A DNA stretch of 64,000 nt from contig NC_082637.1 in the NCBI RefSeq assembly GCF_030936135.1, forward strand, positions 11,421,001-11,485,000. The letters run 5' to 3'. The notes under the pieces were generated by a model that was not told the DNA's origin, did not search any database, and saw only the letters and a list, made by a program, of their open reading frames with translations. Position numbers and translations under genes: made by a program. Origin of the DNA: Gavia stellata. Its lineage: Eukaryota > Chordata > Aves > Gaviiformes > Gaviidae. This document shows positions 44,261 to 58,359 of this stretch, one piece after another (the first letter of the stretch is position 1; each line of letters opens with the position of its first letter).

Positions 44261-47200
44261 TTGTGTGCAACCCGGCCACAGTCATCGGGACACTGCCACA
44301 CACTCTGCAAGGCAGCAGACGGGCAGAGAGCCTGGCCGGGCTGTGCCAAAGCCCTCGTCTCCAGCAGCACCCAGCAGCAGGAGGGGCAGAGATGACGCCG
44401 CTGGCTCAAGTCCACGGCTGGGAGACGGGGCAGAAAGGCAGGCCGGGAGCACTGCCATGTGCCAGCACTGCAGAGATAAGGAGCGATGCTGGGGGAGGGC
44501 CTCCTCCGGGCTCCAAGGCTGCCTTCCAGGCAAACCTGTTCGCTTTATCAGTCCTCTGGCAGCCTGACCCCCACCGCTGGCTGTGGGAGGGTTACCCGGA
44601 GCTGACGCAGCTCAGATCCACAGGCGAGCAATCTGCCAAATAACCTGCCTTTGGGTACAGCCAAACATGTCCCCCCTGAGGCTGTGCCTCTTCCCAGTTT
44701 GACTCTCCAGGATGGAGAGCTTCCTGGGAGCCAGAAAGGGATTTCTCCTAAGCATGGCTACGGTCACTTGGCATCAGCTAGTGCACTGCCCATGCAGGGC
44801 CCACAGGCTTGGCCAGTTCCTGAATCTGGACAGTACAAGCCACACACTTGACACCATCTATACAGGTCCTCTGTGGGCTGCTTCTCCAACTAGCAATTCC
44901 CCCAATGCTAGGGGCTGAAGCTCAGACAGGCTTTGCCCCACATCCCTTCCCTTCACCTTTCCCCCAGCACCACCCCTTCCGAGGGCTCTCCAGCTAACCT
45001 CAGCCTCCTTCTCGGAGGGGACCAGAGCAGACAGAGGCAACAAGAGGAAGACCGCACACCGCAGCTGTGCCGGAGCCCAGCAAGAGCTGCGGCGTACACC
45101 TCCCAGACGGTGAGCGGCTCTGCGTACCAGAGCACATCCATCTGCGTCAAGGAGCACACGAGAGCGCCGGCGCACACAGAAGACGCCAGTCTGCACAGCA
45201 CGCCCGGTCGCAGACCTGCGCCTCTGCCTGTCATAGCTGGAGGATTCAGTTCCCATTGACTACAGGAGAAAATTACTGGGATCAGACACAGGCTCTTCTC
45301 TCTCCCTCTCCCCTCCAGAGAGGGTCAGAGTCACACTGACAAGGGGCTCCGGTCCCTTCCATCCAGGACGGCTTGGCCAGCTGCAGCATTTTGCCTACAG
45401 CCACGCAGAGGTTACTCAGGACAAGTCTTGCTGGTGCTGCAATAGGACAAGTCGGTCAAGCATCACGTCTCCAGCAGAGTCACACAGCGCCAGCTGGGTC
45501 AGGAGGCCCTGACACCCAAGAATTAAGGCCAGACTAAACCATCCTTTGGCCAGGGAGGGAGGGACAATGTTTTGGGCTGGGATGTGAGGTATTAATAGGG
45601 ACAAAGAACGATTTGCTGCCAAAGCTCAGGACTGTATGTCAGAACTGCTGGCTCTCCCTGGGTTTTTACATTCCTGATCCTCACCATGTACGCACAAAGC
45701 CTTTCTCCCTTCTCAGGGCAAAGAAAACCAAGTTTTTGTCACACGGGGTCCCATGTGCTCCAGCAGCTTCCCCTGCACACCACCCTTCCTCTCATTAGGA
45801 TGCTCCAGTCCCCAGGGTCCCTTCTGGGAAGGCAGGGTGGGGAGATCCATAGTGCTCACCATGTGTCATCAGCAAGGCCAAAGGCAGGGCCAACACAGGC
45901 AGTGGTCATGGTGTCACCAAGGTCATAGCACTGGGCAAGCACCTGACAAAACTTGGCAGGCACCAGCAGAACAGACCCAGCAATTTAAATGCACATGCTT
46001 AAATCAGCCTGTCACCACTGGAAAGATGGGCTTCCCTACAAGCTCTCGGAGCCCCTGAGAGAGCAGCAATAACCTACGTAAGCTCTTAGACAAGGCCGGC
46101 TCCCTGCCATAGCCACCGGTCAAAGGGGAAGACAAGGGATATGCCCTACAACCAGTCAGAGCAGACGGGGACTGCTCCGATTTGAGCCAGACCATAATGA
46201 TTTCGTGACAGCCCCCCATTTGTGACTAACTGAGAGCTAACACCCCATCTGCAACACCCCCCTCTAGCCAGGCTGGGGGGAAGAGCAGAGAGGAGACAGA
46301 CAAGCTGCTCTTGCTTGTGTGTGTCTCCCACACCAAGGGAATCCCTTGCAACTGCCTTGTGTTCCTCTTCTGCAGCTCAGGTGGCTAAGAAGAGTGGCAG
46401 GGCATCCCGCCAAAGTACAGTGACAAGGCCTTGCTGCCTTCAAATAGCACGTTTCAGGTCAGTAAGCTGGGAACTGTCAGCAGAGGGCTGCCAGTTTATT
46501 CACCCACCTTTATGTCAGTAGCATGCTTCTGCAGCACAGGTGATGCCAGAGGACAGGATGAGAAGAGAGGATTTTGGGCCACAACAAATGAAGACGTTCA
46601 GGCTTTCTCCACGTCGATGCTAAGCAGCAAGAAGTACACGAAGTTGACGCTTCTGCTGAAAGGGTTTCCTGGTTACAAGGACAGACACACAGAACATGAC
46701 TTAGAACAGGCCATCACCAAGGTAAACAGAAGTCGCCATGGTTTCCGGGTGCCCGGAACCAAGCCTTCTGGGTTCTTCTCACAGCAGCTCTGTGCTCCCC
46801 ACCGTTCTCCCCTCATGGTGCTTGAAAAAGTAGAGCAGCCTCCAGTCTCTAACTTAGGTGGTGGCTGCAGTGACCCTCATGGAGTATTCCCTGGGACCAG
46901 CTCCTAGACAGAGCCCAATGAAGCATGAGCCCTTTGTTCCAAAAATCCCATCCAAGGTCATCTGATCCAACGTGAAGACCAGATGTGGAATTTCTTTAAA
47001 TGAAACCTTAGGTGGGGGAACATGCCTGTGCCAGGGGATTGAGCTGAATGGCCAAGTGCCTGATAACCCTGCCTGAAAGTTTTAAGGACTAAACCGCCTT
47101 TTCTGGTCGGTAACACAAATCCAAGTTTGCTAAAATTGGAAAGCCCACCGTGTGGTTTGCAGCTGGTGCTCACCCTTCCTGCAAGCTGGAAACCCCTATT

Positions 47201-48239
47201 GTCTCGGCAGCCCTGATCAGCCCCCCCACCCTCGGCAAGGGGATGCTCTTGTTGACTCAGCACATCCTGCAGCCCTCCGTACACGTCCTGGGTGGGCTGG
47301 CCAGCTGGCTCACGCTATCCGAAGCTCGAGATGGAAACTAGCTGTGTCCTCTTTCCACCTTGCTGTAGGAAGGGAAACAGAGGTTTCCGGCATCCATCCC
47401 TTCCCTAACTTCTTTTGCTGGACTCTCTGGTGCTGTGCCCCACGAGGCACCCTGAGCAGACAACATTAAGCAGAGGGGCTAGGAAAGCAGCTAGAATTGG
47501 GCTTTCCTGCTTAACTACACATGAAAGATCCAGTTTTAGCTTGGGCAGGCATTGAAAAGCCAACTTCCCTCTTCTGTCAAGGCAAAATGTGCCTGTAGGC
47601 ACCTGGGACTGTCTCCTCTTTTGCATTTTGGAGAGATCCTTCCTTGCAGGCATTGCCTTTTACCCTCTGCAGCCTTCACCAGCTCAGAGCAGGTAGGAGA
47701 GGCCCAAGTGCTGGCTACACCAGTGATGCTGCAAATTCAGGTGCCATGTGTGGGGGCAGCTGCAAATGCAATATGGGGGGGGGAACAAAACCACCCAAAA
47801 ATGCCACTAAGCCTACAGTCCTGGACTCCTGGCTCCCAGCCCTGTGTTCAGTTCCAGTTTTCACTCTGGTCTTAAAGCTCCCCACTAAGTTGCTCTCACT
47901 GACTTTCACAGTTTCTTTTCTCTGTGCCTCACTTCCAGCAGGGACCTCAACTGCTGCTACCTCCCAGCAAAAGGGTCTCCATGACCTTTGTAATTCAACA
48001 CACTGGGAAAGGCTCAATCCATTCCCCCTATTCCTACCCCAACATAGGCCTTAAAAGCCCTCTTTGTTCCTGCTACAAACCCTATCCCACAACCCTGGCT
48101 TAACCCTTAGGGCACTGCCTCGAATAAAGAGTGCTGTGCTTCACAGAAGCAAGGCGGGTTGCAGCATCCATGGGAAGCTGGACCTACCCTCCACGTACAA
48201 AAGAGCTGTGCTGACAATCTGCTGGTGGCTTGCAGGATG

Positions 48240-48268
48240 CATCGGATACACGTACAGTGTATCCGATG
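48240..48268. repeat. 12-bp perfect inverted repeat with 5-bp spacer
   Basis: CATCGGATACAC, spacer GTACA, then GTGTATCCGATG: a perfect 12-bp stem. The composition is not simple sequence. No surrounding gene or transposon explains it. Confidence 0.9.
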
Positions 48269-51200
48269 GGGGATCAGTACGAGGTGGGGGGGAGATGTCT
48301 CTCATCATCCCCATCATCAGTACAAATTACATTAGAAAGATGTGCACATGCAGACCTTGTGCCCCACACTGCTGCAGCGACATGGGCATGGGTTGGGCTC
48401 ACAACTCTTTAGTCTCTTGGTTTTGCTCTGCTTGCCTTCAGTTCAGCAGGTTTATTACAAAACACGCTCCATGCAGCAGATTTGGGGCCACAAGGATGGA
48501 AGAGGGGTGAGGAAGGAAGCAGGTGGCACCAGACACTCCCCTTGTCAGTCCTGCAAGGACTCCTCTGCTCCTTCCCCAGGTACAGCCATTGCTTCATGCC
48601 CAGGTGCAAAGCAGGGGGGATGGACAGCGAGGGATGCCATACAGTTACCTCCGCAACCAGCACGTAGGCGAGAGCGCAGTGACAGCACTCCTGATTCTTG
48701 CCTTGTCTGAGATAAGCTCGGACCCACATCCCAAACAGCAGCCCATAAATCACACGTTGAAGGAAGCAGTGCCATGGGACTGTCTGTAATCATATGCCCT
48801 GCACATGGGAATACAAAGGGGATGGAAGGCGCAGCCAGCCCTCCCTGCCCTAGTATGATCCCTGGCACAGGAGAAGGCAGTATAGAGCAAGGACTGCTTT
48901 GCAGCACCCAAAAATGCCAGCCCTGCAGCTAGGACAGAACAGAGCTGTGCTGCAGCATCCCGAAACACCAGTTCCAGGGTAGACAGGCTTGCACTGCTGT
49001 ACCCCAAAACACCAGCTCTGCAGACAGGATGGGGTAGGGCTACCTTGCAACACCTCAAAATGCCATTTCCTACCAGCTGCTGTAACTTCCCCTCTGCTCC
49101 TTTCCGGTCCTGCTCCCCACCCCACAGGCCACAGGGAAACTGAGTCACGGTGTGCTGTCCCTGCCCCAAGGAAGGAGAGCAGGTGGGCAGCTCCCAGCAC
49201 CAGGCACAGCATGGGGAGTAGGACAAGGGTGGTACTGACACCTCTGAAAACCCCAGCGATACAGAAAGATAAAGATACCCACATGTCCTACGCTAAGCAG
49301 CTATCCGAATTACAAACCTCCTCTGTTCCCACCTCTCTTGAAGCAGAAGTTGGCCCCACTCCACTGCTGGCCATATGGACTGCACCCAGCTCTGCTGGGC
49401 TACATCTGGCCCCGCAGACTGACCCACACGCTTTCTGGCACCAGAGGAGATGGGGACATGCAGGGCTCTGCACCAGATGCACGTAACTTAGCATGGGCCA
49501 GGGAAGAATGGTAATGCCAGATAGGAACAGGAAAAAAAAATAATTAAAGACCCAGATAAAGCATTATAAACCACAAGAGCGCCCTGGCTCCCAAAAGGCT
49601 GGTAGGGGACTGGACGCTTCCTTGAGAGCAGGACATTGCATTATTTATTTTAAAAGATTTTTTACTTTACATTCTTACTTTAAAAGATGTGTTTGAGTAA
49701 AGACTTGAGTCTCTGGTCCAGCTCTAGGAGCTGGTAAGTTTCTAGGTACTGACCTCAGCCTCTCTGTTTTCACCACACACCTCCAAAAACCCTTTTGAGG
49801 GCCTGCTTACCAGTTAAGCTTCCCAGGACCAGGTCCACAGCTGTGTTCACCCATACCTGCACCCTTTAAAATCCCTGTGTCTGGGGCAGTAGCAAATCAC
49901 CACCCATCTATCTACCTTGTAGGCAGAGAAGCTAAAGATAAACAATTGTTCATTCAGGCTCCAGGTCAGACATCTCACTAATGTTATTAAAGTTACAGTT
50001 TCTTTACTGCATTTCTCAAGATCGCAATGAGGTTAAGAGCCCAGCATTGTCCAGTTCAGCTGGGCCACTGAATGGGAAAGCAGAGCTCAAGCTGCAGAAA
50101 ATGCACAGCTATTATGTACTGCTCATCTGCAAATCTCTTGGCATCTTTCCCCAGGCTCGTGCCTCTTGGTTGCCGCGCTCCACCTTTCTGGGGACTCTCT
50201 GAAAACAGACCCTTTCACCCCTCCGTGGGGAAGCGTGTTCAGGTGGTATTTGCTGTTGTTGTCATGCAAAGCATAACATTATTGCCAATACCCTTGCCCC
50301 AGCTCTATCTCCCAGGACAACATAATAGTGGATTAAACTCATTATCCCCTATCACTTTATGGCACAATCTTTTCATTTCTCTGTTAACATACATCTGAGA
50401 CGTATCGAGTTTCAGGCAGGCTGACTCCAAAGGAAATTCCCTGCTCTTTCCTTACAAGGATTTGCACAAGCAATACCTTTTATTTTCAGTAACAAAAAAA
50501 GCCCAAACCAAACCAACACCACCACCAACAAAAAAAAAAACAAACCAGAAAACACTCCAAAAAAACACACTTGGAAGTTCACTTAAGGACAGAATTTGAC
50601 TCTTCTTTCCAGATGACCACTTTGGTCAAACCTTTCCCAGGCTCTGGAGGGCAGCATTCTCACTAGTGCTCACACTGCTGCAGCTCCATCAGCAACGTTT
50701 GGAGTCGTCTAGTAAGGAAGCTTTCAAGGGTGAGATGCCTTTTCCTTCCCAAAAGCGATCAGCACATGAACACAGGCATTTCCTGGTAAGCTGTTCCTCC
50801 TTGCTTCCAGCCTCTGCTACAGGGGTGGCCTCTGATAGCTGCCTTCCTCCGGAAACACCACTGCATTTTGCTCAGTTACTCTAACAGTATGATATTGTAG
50901 GGAAAGAGAATTAAACAGAGCTGTAATCTGTAATAAATCATTCCTACTGAGCTGCCAGGGAGATAGCTGCACAGGAGTAAGAGAGGAGCTATAAGTCTGT
51001 TTCCTCAACAAATCTAAGCCATGAAACAGCCCTTTGCTTACAAGGAACAAGCACAGCGGCAAGAGGAGCACTTTCAGGGTGGCAGATTGATGCCACCTAT
51101 TTTCGTGTTCTCTCTATCCAGATTTATCACATAGCCAGGGCAGATCGTTGCAAATACCTTAAGATCCCAGACTGTCAGCCCAGGGGAGATGTTGGCAGAC

Positions 51201-54200
51201 CAGACCCAGACAAAAAGCCTGAGAAAATTCTAGTTCCTCAAAAACCGCTCATATTTTTAGCTGTTGCTGCTCCTAGAAGATGAATTGAAAGCAAAGCTCA
51301 GACCCGCTACTTGGTGCCATAACTGCTTTATTTTGCTGGCAGCCACAGCAGAGAGGACCTCGAGAATTACCCTCTTTGTCCACCACTGGCCCAGCCATGC
51401 TAATCTCATCAGTAATGCAAACACTGGTATAGAAAGGACTGGTATAGAAAGTGACTGTACTAACCCGTCTACACTATGCTCTCTCTGCACAGCTACAGCA
51501 CTGCTGACTGGCAGCAAGAAAACCCCAGTGCACACAGTCCAGGCATTTTCCCCAGGTCTGAGTTAAGCAAAGAGTTGGCTCCTGCAAGCTATTCCTTATG
51601 CATCTTCCAGACAGGGCAATCCGTACAGCACTGCTGGGCTCAACTATCTTCTCACAATTTAGGGAATGCAGGTAGAAACACCCACCGAGTTAAAGTTTCC
51701 TCTTGGTCCCAATGATCCATCATCTCTCTGCTGAAATCCCCAGCACTGCTTCCACAGCAGCAGCATTAAGGTTGCTCCTGATGTCCAAAAGGACACTGGC
51801 CATTTTTTCAGAGCAACGCTGCTCAGGATGGTGTCCCCATCTGACTACTAGCAGGTACGCATGTCCTGGACTTGCCTAGGGTGATGGCAGTAGTAAAGCG
51901 CAGCAGCACGTAACCCACACAGTACTTTCCGAACTTCAACGCCGCAGCTCAGCCAGGAGGAAATCTCTCTTGGCTGCCTCTCCCTAAATGCTTATTCCAG
52001 CACCGCCTGTCTTAACTCCTCCCCAAATCGGGAGCACAGTATGTGACCCCACTGCCTTTGGGCTTTTCTGATCCTTTGTGCTGTGCTTAGAAATGCGTAG
52101 TATGAACAGGCAAGACAGAAAAAGAGGGAGCAGCACTTCAAAGATGACATAGTTTAACTCATCGGGTCACAGCGCCCAGGAGCTGGAGTCTTGGGCAAGG
52201 ATCTCAGCATGTGAGGTGCTGTACAAACGGCAAAAGAGAAAACACCCTCTGCCCTAGAAACTAGTGATTCACACCCCAATACACACGCATAATCCAGAGC
52301 CTTATCTGCTAGGTTCTGCATCCACTCCATGATATTTCATAGCACATATTGGGGCCTCAGTCCAGAGAAAAGATCAGAAACAACAGGCTGTGAAAGTGCA
52401 GTCAGAGAGAACTACGGTTTGGCTCAATGGATTCTGACCATGCTCTGCCATCATCTGTACTTGTAATATATTGTAACGCCAATTCTCGCACCAAATGCTG
52501 AAGGTCACATACGTGAAGAACAGTGCTCGAGCTGCTGATCTGAAATTGCCTTCAGTGTCAGGTACCAGCGTCTCAGCTTCTTCCTCCATGGGAAGGAAGC
52601 TCCAGCTGTCAGTGCAGAGCAAGCTGCTCCCCTCTGAAAAGGGAAGGAACCTGTTGGAAGAGGGAGGGAGGAAGCACACTGCGGTCTGCCGCAGGTGGTT
52701 TTCCCAGAGGCTCCATGCTCCAGCTTCCACCTCCTTGTTTGCTCTCCCTTGGGAACACTAGGGTCTGGAGTCCAGGGGACATTTTACAAACAAGTCTAAC
52801 CTATTTGGGAGTTTTAAGATGACTGGAACAGTAGCACTGGACAGTATTGAGCAGTCTACATAGATCTTATAATCACCCTAAGTTGGAGATGGACACTATG
52901 GCAGATTGGAAATGGTGAAATGGTTTTCAGGGGAATTTCTGAGGCTTTGTACCCTCATTCCCAGCTGGATGGAGGTGTCACAGCTCAGGCGAGGATCGTT
53001 ACATTTGTGAGTGCAGAGCCATTTGGGCAGCTCACAGACAGGCATCCTTTCCCCTCATGTTTCGCCTGAACATCCAAGTCCCCGATGAACTCTGGCCACA
53101 GGCACTACAGCTGTGTGTGCCACCCCATGGCAACCCCACACATCTGACCTCAGAGCAGCCTTTGAAGGTGGGGCAGGCTCCTTCCCCTCTCGTTCTGGGC
53201 TGGGTGCAGAGCTGCGGGCAAGGCATTGTAGCTCACTGAGAGCACTGACCTTTGAGAGGTGTAATGAGAGAGGTTTACAGCTCACACAGCCATCCATGTT
53301 AAGACGGGCAAGCTGTGCTTGCTGTCAGCCAGTCCCTTCCCCCTGGCTCGCACCCAGGGCTTTAGGCACATCGTGGATGACAGGTCAGGTCTCAGTCATG
53401 CTCATATTATGGCCAGGCTGGAGCTGGTTTCCTGACCCGTTCTCTCTGCACAGCGAGCAGCACAATGTTCCCTGCTTCCTTCATCAACAGGAGCCAGCTC
53501 TCTACCAGTATCTGGCAAGGGGTCTGCCCAAAGGCAGCTTCCGAAACATTTAACCTCTCCTTTACCTGCCCCAGAGTATGGTCTCAGACTGTATCAGAAG
53601 GCTCACTAGAACGTCTGGTCTCCAGAGTACAGATACCCCGGAGCAAGGCAAACTGGCTGTGCGAGGTGGACGGCACAGTACAGGGCCAGGCATCCTGGGA
53701 AGATGCAGGCATGGCTGGATCCACTTACATTATTTAACTGAGGATAAGCAGGGGCAGCAGACTGACTTGCTTTCCTCCATGGTACAGCGACAGGGCTCAG
53801 GAGACTGGTTTCCTTCTGGCTGGGCCTGCTCTGCAAGTCAAGGCTTTAAACAGAGCAGGTCTGCAAAGAGAAGCTGCCTGCCCGTTCCTCAGCAAGCAGC
53901 AAAAGAGGGGAGAAGATGGACAAAACACCCCTGGCCATCTACACCAAGGCTGCTGCCCATGGAGAACTTATCCAGATGCCAGACTGTCACACAGGAGCCC
54001 AGCAGTGCCAAGCCCATGGCATGGCTGGCACAGGGCTGCACTGAGAGCTGCACCAGGCTGCATGTTTGTCCCTGCTGCTCCTCCACCACGCACTGTGGAA
54101 AGCACAGTGCGGTGATGCTGCCAGCAGCAAGTTACCATAGCAATCCCCCCAAACATGCCCCCCTGCCTCCCTCCTTTGTCTCTGCTCCCCTAAGCCTTGC

Positions 54201-57200
54201 TGTCCCCTCCCCGCTGCCCCACACATAAAACCTGCTGCACAACACCCAAAAGCCTCAACATGCTCCTGAAGGGCTGTTCATCACCCCAAGGAAGGAAAGA
54301 GGGCAGAGGTGGAAGCCCACCCCACAAGCCATCATCCCCACGCACTTCACAGGGAAGGTGCCTACTCTGGACCCGAGTGCATCACACCACAACGTGCTCT
54401 GTCCCAAGGCGCAACACAGAAGAGCTGGACAGCCACACCTGGGGTGCAGAGGCCCCTCTAGCTGCACCCCATGTTGTGCTGTGGCAGGCATGCTTCAACA
54501 TCGCCGCCTGTCTCACGCTGCCTGCTCCACGGTGGTGACATGCAGCCTCTGCCCAGCCCAACACGGCTGCCTGCAGATCAGAAAGTCCCATGAGCTCTTT
54601 CTACCTTGTGGCAGCACCAGATTTGATGGAAATGGAGGTCCCCGACTCGTCTTGCTGCAGCCTGGCAGGCATCTCCTAAGTCTCTGCTCTCCAGTCCCAG
54701 CCCATTTCCACTTCAGGCAGTTCTGTACTGCTGCACTGAACCTCACTGTGGCTTGAACCAGAGGCAGGATCCTGCTTCATTTCCTGTCCTAAAAACTCTT
54801 GTCTACCATTGCGACGTGCTGCTATACAGTTACCCAACCCAGCATATAAGCAGAGCTCCTCTCCCTTTCCCCTCTCCTACACAGGCACAAGATGCAAGGG
54901 GAAGACAAGGACCCTGCTGAACCACGCTTAGGTGTGATACCTGCCAATATCTTTCAATGAATGAATTTAACAGCTTAACAGAATGGATAAAAAATAACTT
55001 CCAGAAGCTCTGCTTCCCTCCCCACTCTGCCCTTCCCCAGATCCAGTAGGGCCCACCACAACCAGTTACATCACTTGAGTGTTATAGTAGAAGCTAGCAA
55101 AGCGTCGGTCCTGATCCAGGATGAGTCACAGAGCTCAGGAGACTGTGCAACTTCCTTCCAATACCATCAACCATGTCTTACACGGGCTAAAAATAAAGAT
55201 GGGCCAAAACTGCAGAGCCACATCTTGCCTCAACACGAAACTTAGCAAAGTTCAGCGCTAAGCTCAGCACTGCTGAAAAATCACCTGAGAAGGTGGAAAC
55301 CAAGAAGTGCAGAGAGGCTGAAAGTCTTGGGTGTACAAACAAGGGAGAGGCCGGGAAGCCTCACCCTGTGCTGGGCTGGAGGATGGTGGTGGCAGATGCC
55401 AAGCAGTCATCCAGCCGTACAGAGAGGGCCAGAGCTGTGCTCTCGTCTCACTCAGCTGTGGGCTTTGGAGTATTTCCACACCCATAGGCTTCACAAAAGA
55501 CTGTTTTCTGCACCACATGCACTCGCCTGAGGCAACAGGAACCGACTACTGCAAACAGGAGGGATGCTGAATTTTTGGCAGGGAAAGACTGGAAAGCTGC
55601 AGCCTGCTTCCCACCGCACAATGTGTAAGCGCCCACAAAGCAAGGTCCACAGGGTGCTTGGTGCTAGGGCTAAAAAAAGGGGTCACACATACATCTGATA
55701 TGGCTTAGACACTTTAGGTAAGTGCGGAATTCAAAGTTCTTCCTAATCCCTGGGACGCTATGCCCCAGCAAAACCTTTGCACATGAGGATACAGGACTCT
55801 CACATAGCGCTTAGCAGGGATCCACAACATCACACACAAATAGGAGCTCAGAGGGACACCGGCAATGTTTGGAAGCCTAAAATTAGCCTCAGCAGATGAT
55901 CTTCTGCTCCATTCTTGGGAGCAGCAAGAACCGAACAAGGATCCAGCTGTCCCAACACTCCCATGAACAGGATCTTCGAATGCCCGACCTTCTTGCAACA
56001 GAGATAGTAGGGCAAAGAGGGGATTCCTCACATAACTCCAGTGCCAATACTCACGAGGAACCTAGGGCCCCATCTCTGAAGGGGGGGGCAGCGTTTTCTT
56101 GAGGTTTCCAGTGGAAAGAAGACCTACTCCTAGATTAGCTGGTTAGACCAGGGGGCAACGGCAGCCCACACATGCTAAGAGCAGGCTGAAGGATGTTAGG
56201 GTGACCACTTTCTGTTGAAGATACAACGTCCACTTTGCCCAGTCTTTGAATTTGCTAGCAAAGCATTCCATCTCGTTCCAACAGAGGCATTGCAAGTCTG
56301 TCCACGGGTCTCCAAGCTATACTGGCTTCAAGATTACTGCCAGCTGCACTGAACTGAACTAACATGGTTAATTCAGCTTGAATGTAAGTTCACTGATACC
56401 ACCTGGGTTAGGTGATATCCTTCCCTTCCAGAGAAGATGTTCATGCTATGACCAAGTAATGAGGTACGTTGCCGCACTACACATATACAGGAGATCGTTG
56501 TCCCTGGAGGTATCAAGCTATTTGGTCAGCAAGTGGTGGGGAGAGGAAAAGTGGATCCAATATGGTGAGCCTTGTGTTAAAATGTCTCTTGTCAAAAGGC
56601 AGGGGAGCCCTGAGAGGGTGCTGTGAGCTTGGTGGACTGGGATCTGCAAGCACCTTCAGCAGAACTGAGGGCAAACCTTTTCTCTGGTCTTATCCACATA
56701 ACATGCCTCTTTTCCATTGCTAAAAGAGATGTAAAGAGCCCAGCATGGAGTACGTATTAGTGATTGTCACAACGCAACTGGATAAAGGGGCTGCTCTGCT
56801 GCCACCTCATTGTGTGGTTGGGAGTCCACAGCACGCAGCACTGACATGAGCTAAGGACTTCTTCCTTCCTTTTAACTTCCCAGGTAAATCTACCCCTGGC
56901 TCACTTGCTGTGGGTACCACTTCAGCATCAGGCTGAAGGACGACATGGCCTGAGGCCCAGTCTCCAACTGTCTCTGGACTGGCCCCAAACTTCCCTGGCA
57001 GACACTTCAGAGCAAGAGCTATGCAGCCACACATCCTAAACAGCAGCTTCCCCATGTAACCTCTCCTGGGCAAATCATACCTCAGCTCCGGGGTAAGAGA
57101 AGGGCTCGGCCTACCCCCCACAGTGCTGATGAAGGCTCCCTTCCTGGTAAGAGCACACTGTGCAGGCAGTGTGGGTACTGCTGTATCCCAGGCAGGCACA

Positions 57201-57866
57201 CAAGCATCCAGGCACAGGGATGGGGCAGGAAGCCCACAGCCATCTCAGCCCGCTGCTTACCTCAGGGCAGCAAGGGCCTGACCTTCACATTTCTTGATGG
57301 GGCAATACAAAGACTATCAGTCCTCCTGAAACCCTTTGCTTTCACTCTAAACCTCATACACCATGGCCAAGGGCCTCCTCGAGCTACAAAATCCTGGGAA
57401 AATGCAGGCAGCGCTCAGGTGGTTCTGACAGAAAGCAGGATCATGTCTGCCATGAGCTCTGGGTGAAGTCTCAGCTCTGTTCAGATGCAGGAAAATGAGG
57501 AGCAGAGACCAGCAGCTCCCATTCAGTACTGCTGGTATGCAGAAGGATGAGTGCAGCAAGCAGCACAGACTGCAAGTTCCCAAGGGCTTAAAGCGCACTG
57601 CCCTTCAGCTCCCGACAACTGTGTGCAGGGTTCAATGGTCTTAACAGCACCGGTTGTACACATCCAGGCTGCCTTCACTACACTGACAGCCAGGTGGGAG
57701 ACAGGAGCATCCCGCAAGCCCAGGCTGTGGGAGATCTCACCTGGGTGACACCTACTCTACAGATCTGTCCCTATGGGCCAAGGGGAAGAGAGCACAGGGT
57801 TCCCTGGCTTCTTCACACAGCACTGGTGAAGGAACAGAAACCAGTGATGATTGAACAGGTGCTAAC

Positions 57867-57963
57867 CTTGGTGTAGGGCTGAAGCAGATGGGAAAGGCAG
57901 CTCTCAGCTGTCAGCACCCGCAGCGTCGTCTTGGGGTTGCTTGTTCCAGCTGTCTTGGGTCAC
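57867..57963 (-). other. Candidate 97-nt 5' non-coding exon
   Basis: Reading leftward, an acceptor CTTGTCTTTCCAG precedes 57963 and a donor CACCAAG|GTTAGC follows 57867. All three frames meet stops or lack homology, so it is probably untranslated. It lies between the CpG island at 63-64 kb and ATOSB and has the right orientation to be a leader exon of an ATOSB transcript started at the distal island. A separate lncRNA is the alternative. Confidence 0.4.
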
Positions 57964-58145
57964 CTGGAAAGACAAGTGCACAAACACATATTCAATTCAG
58001 CTGTGAAGTATCTTGCCCACGCAAGAAGACCTTCTGAACTCTGGGCAGGCACTAATTGCTGATCCAAGCCAAGCGAGTTAGTGGCCTAAGCACAGCAGCA
58101 AGAGACCCCGAGCACCCCAGCACCTCGAAGATCCCACCACATCCC

Positions 58146-58353
58146 AGGGAGGTGGTGGAGTCACCCTCCCTGGAGGTATTCAAGGAACGTGTGTACGTGG
58201 CATTGTGGGACGTGGCTTGATGGGCACGGTGGTGTGTGGTGTGGTTTTTTGGGGTTCGGGTTTTTTTTGTTTTGGTTTTTTTTTTTTTTTTTTGTTAATG
58301 TTTGGACTTTATGATCTTACAGGTCTTTTCCAATCTTAGTGATTCTGTGATAT
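58146..58353 (+). mobile_element. CR1 LINE 3' end with expanded G/T-rich tract
   Basis: The segment starts with the CR1 words GAGGTGGTGGAGTCACC and CCTGGAGGTATTCAAG and ends with TTGGACTTTATGATCTTACA, then a GTCTTTTCCAATCTTAGTGATTCTGTGA type terminus, all in CR1 order. The middle (about 58210-58295) is a GGTGTG and poly(T) expansion, including T18 at 58276-58293. It is a dead fragment. Confidence 0.85.
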
Positions 58354-58359
58354 CTTTTA

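Larger units (their letters stand above)
43100..57860. other. Non-coding stretch, no gene recognised
   Basis: About 14.7 kb without an exon I can support. It contains the palindromes at 44241 and 48240, A-rich low-complexity DNA near 50490-50570, and a short direct repeat (ACTGGTATAGAAAG twice) near 51424-51451. Near 52190-52250 a segment (GAGGTGCTGTACAAACGGCAAAAGAG) resembles old amniote interspersed repeats. By orientation it is likely intron or flank of ATOSB or of a rightward neighbour. Confidence 0.45.

Noticed and set aside
46431-46907. 158-codon plus-strand frame with fairly protein-like composition
   Set aside because: I recognise no family, and it has no supporting splice signals, promoter or poly(A) signal. 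Kept out of the feature list, though a conservation test would be cheap.
46955-46990. Possible short antisense CR1 fragment
   Set aside because: Only one CR1-like phrase (GGTCATCTGATCCAAC) is visible and the flanks do not continue it.
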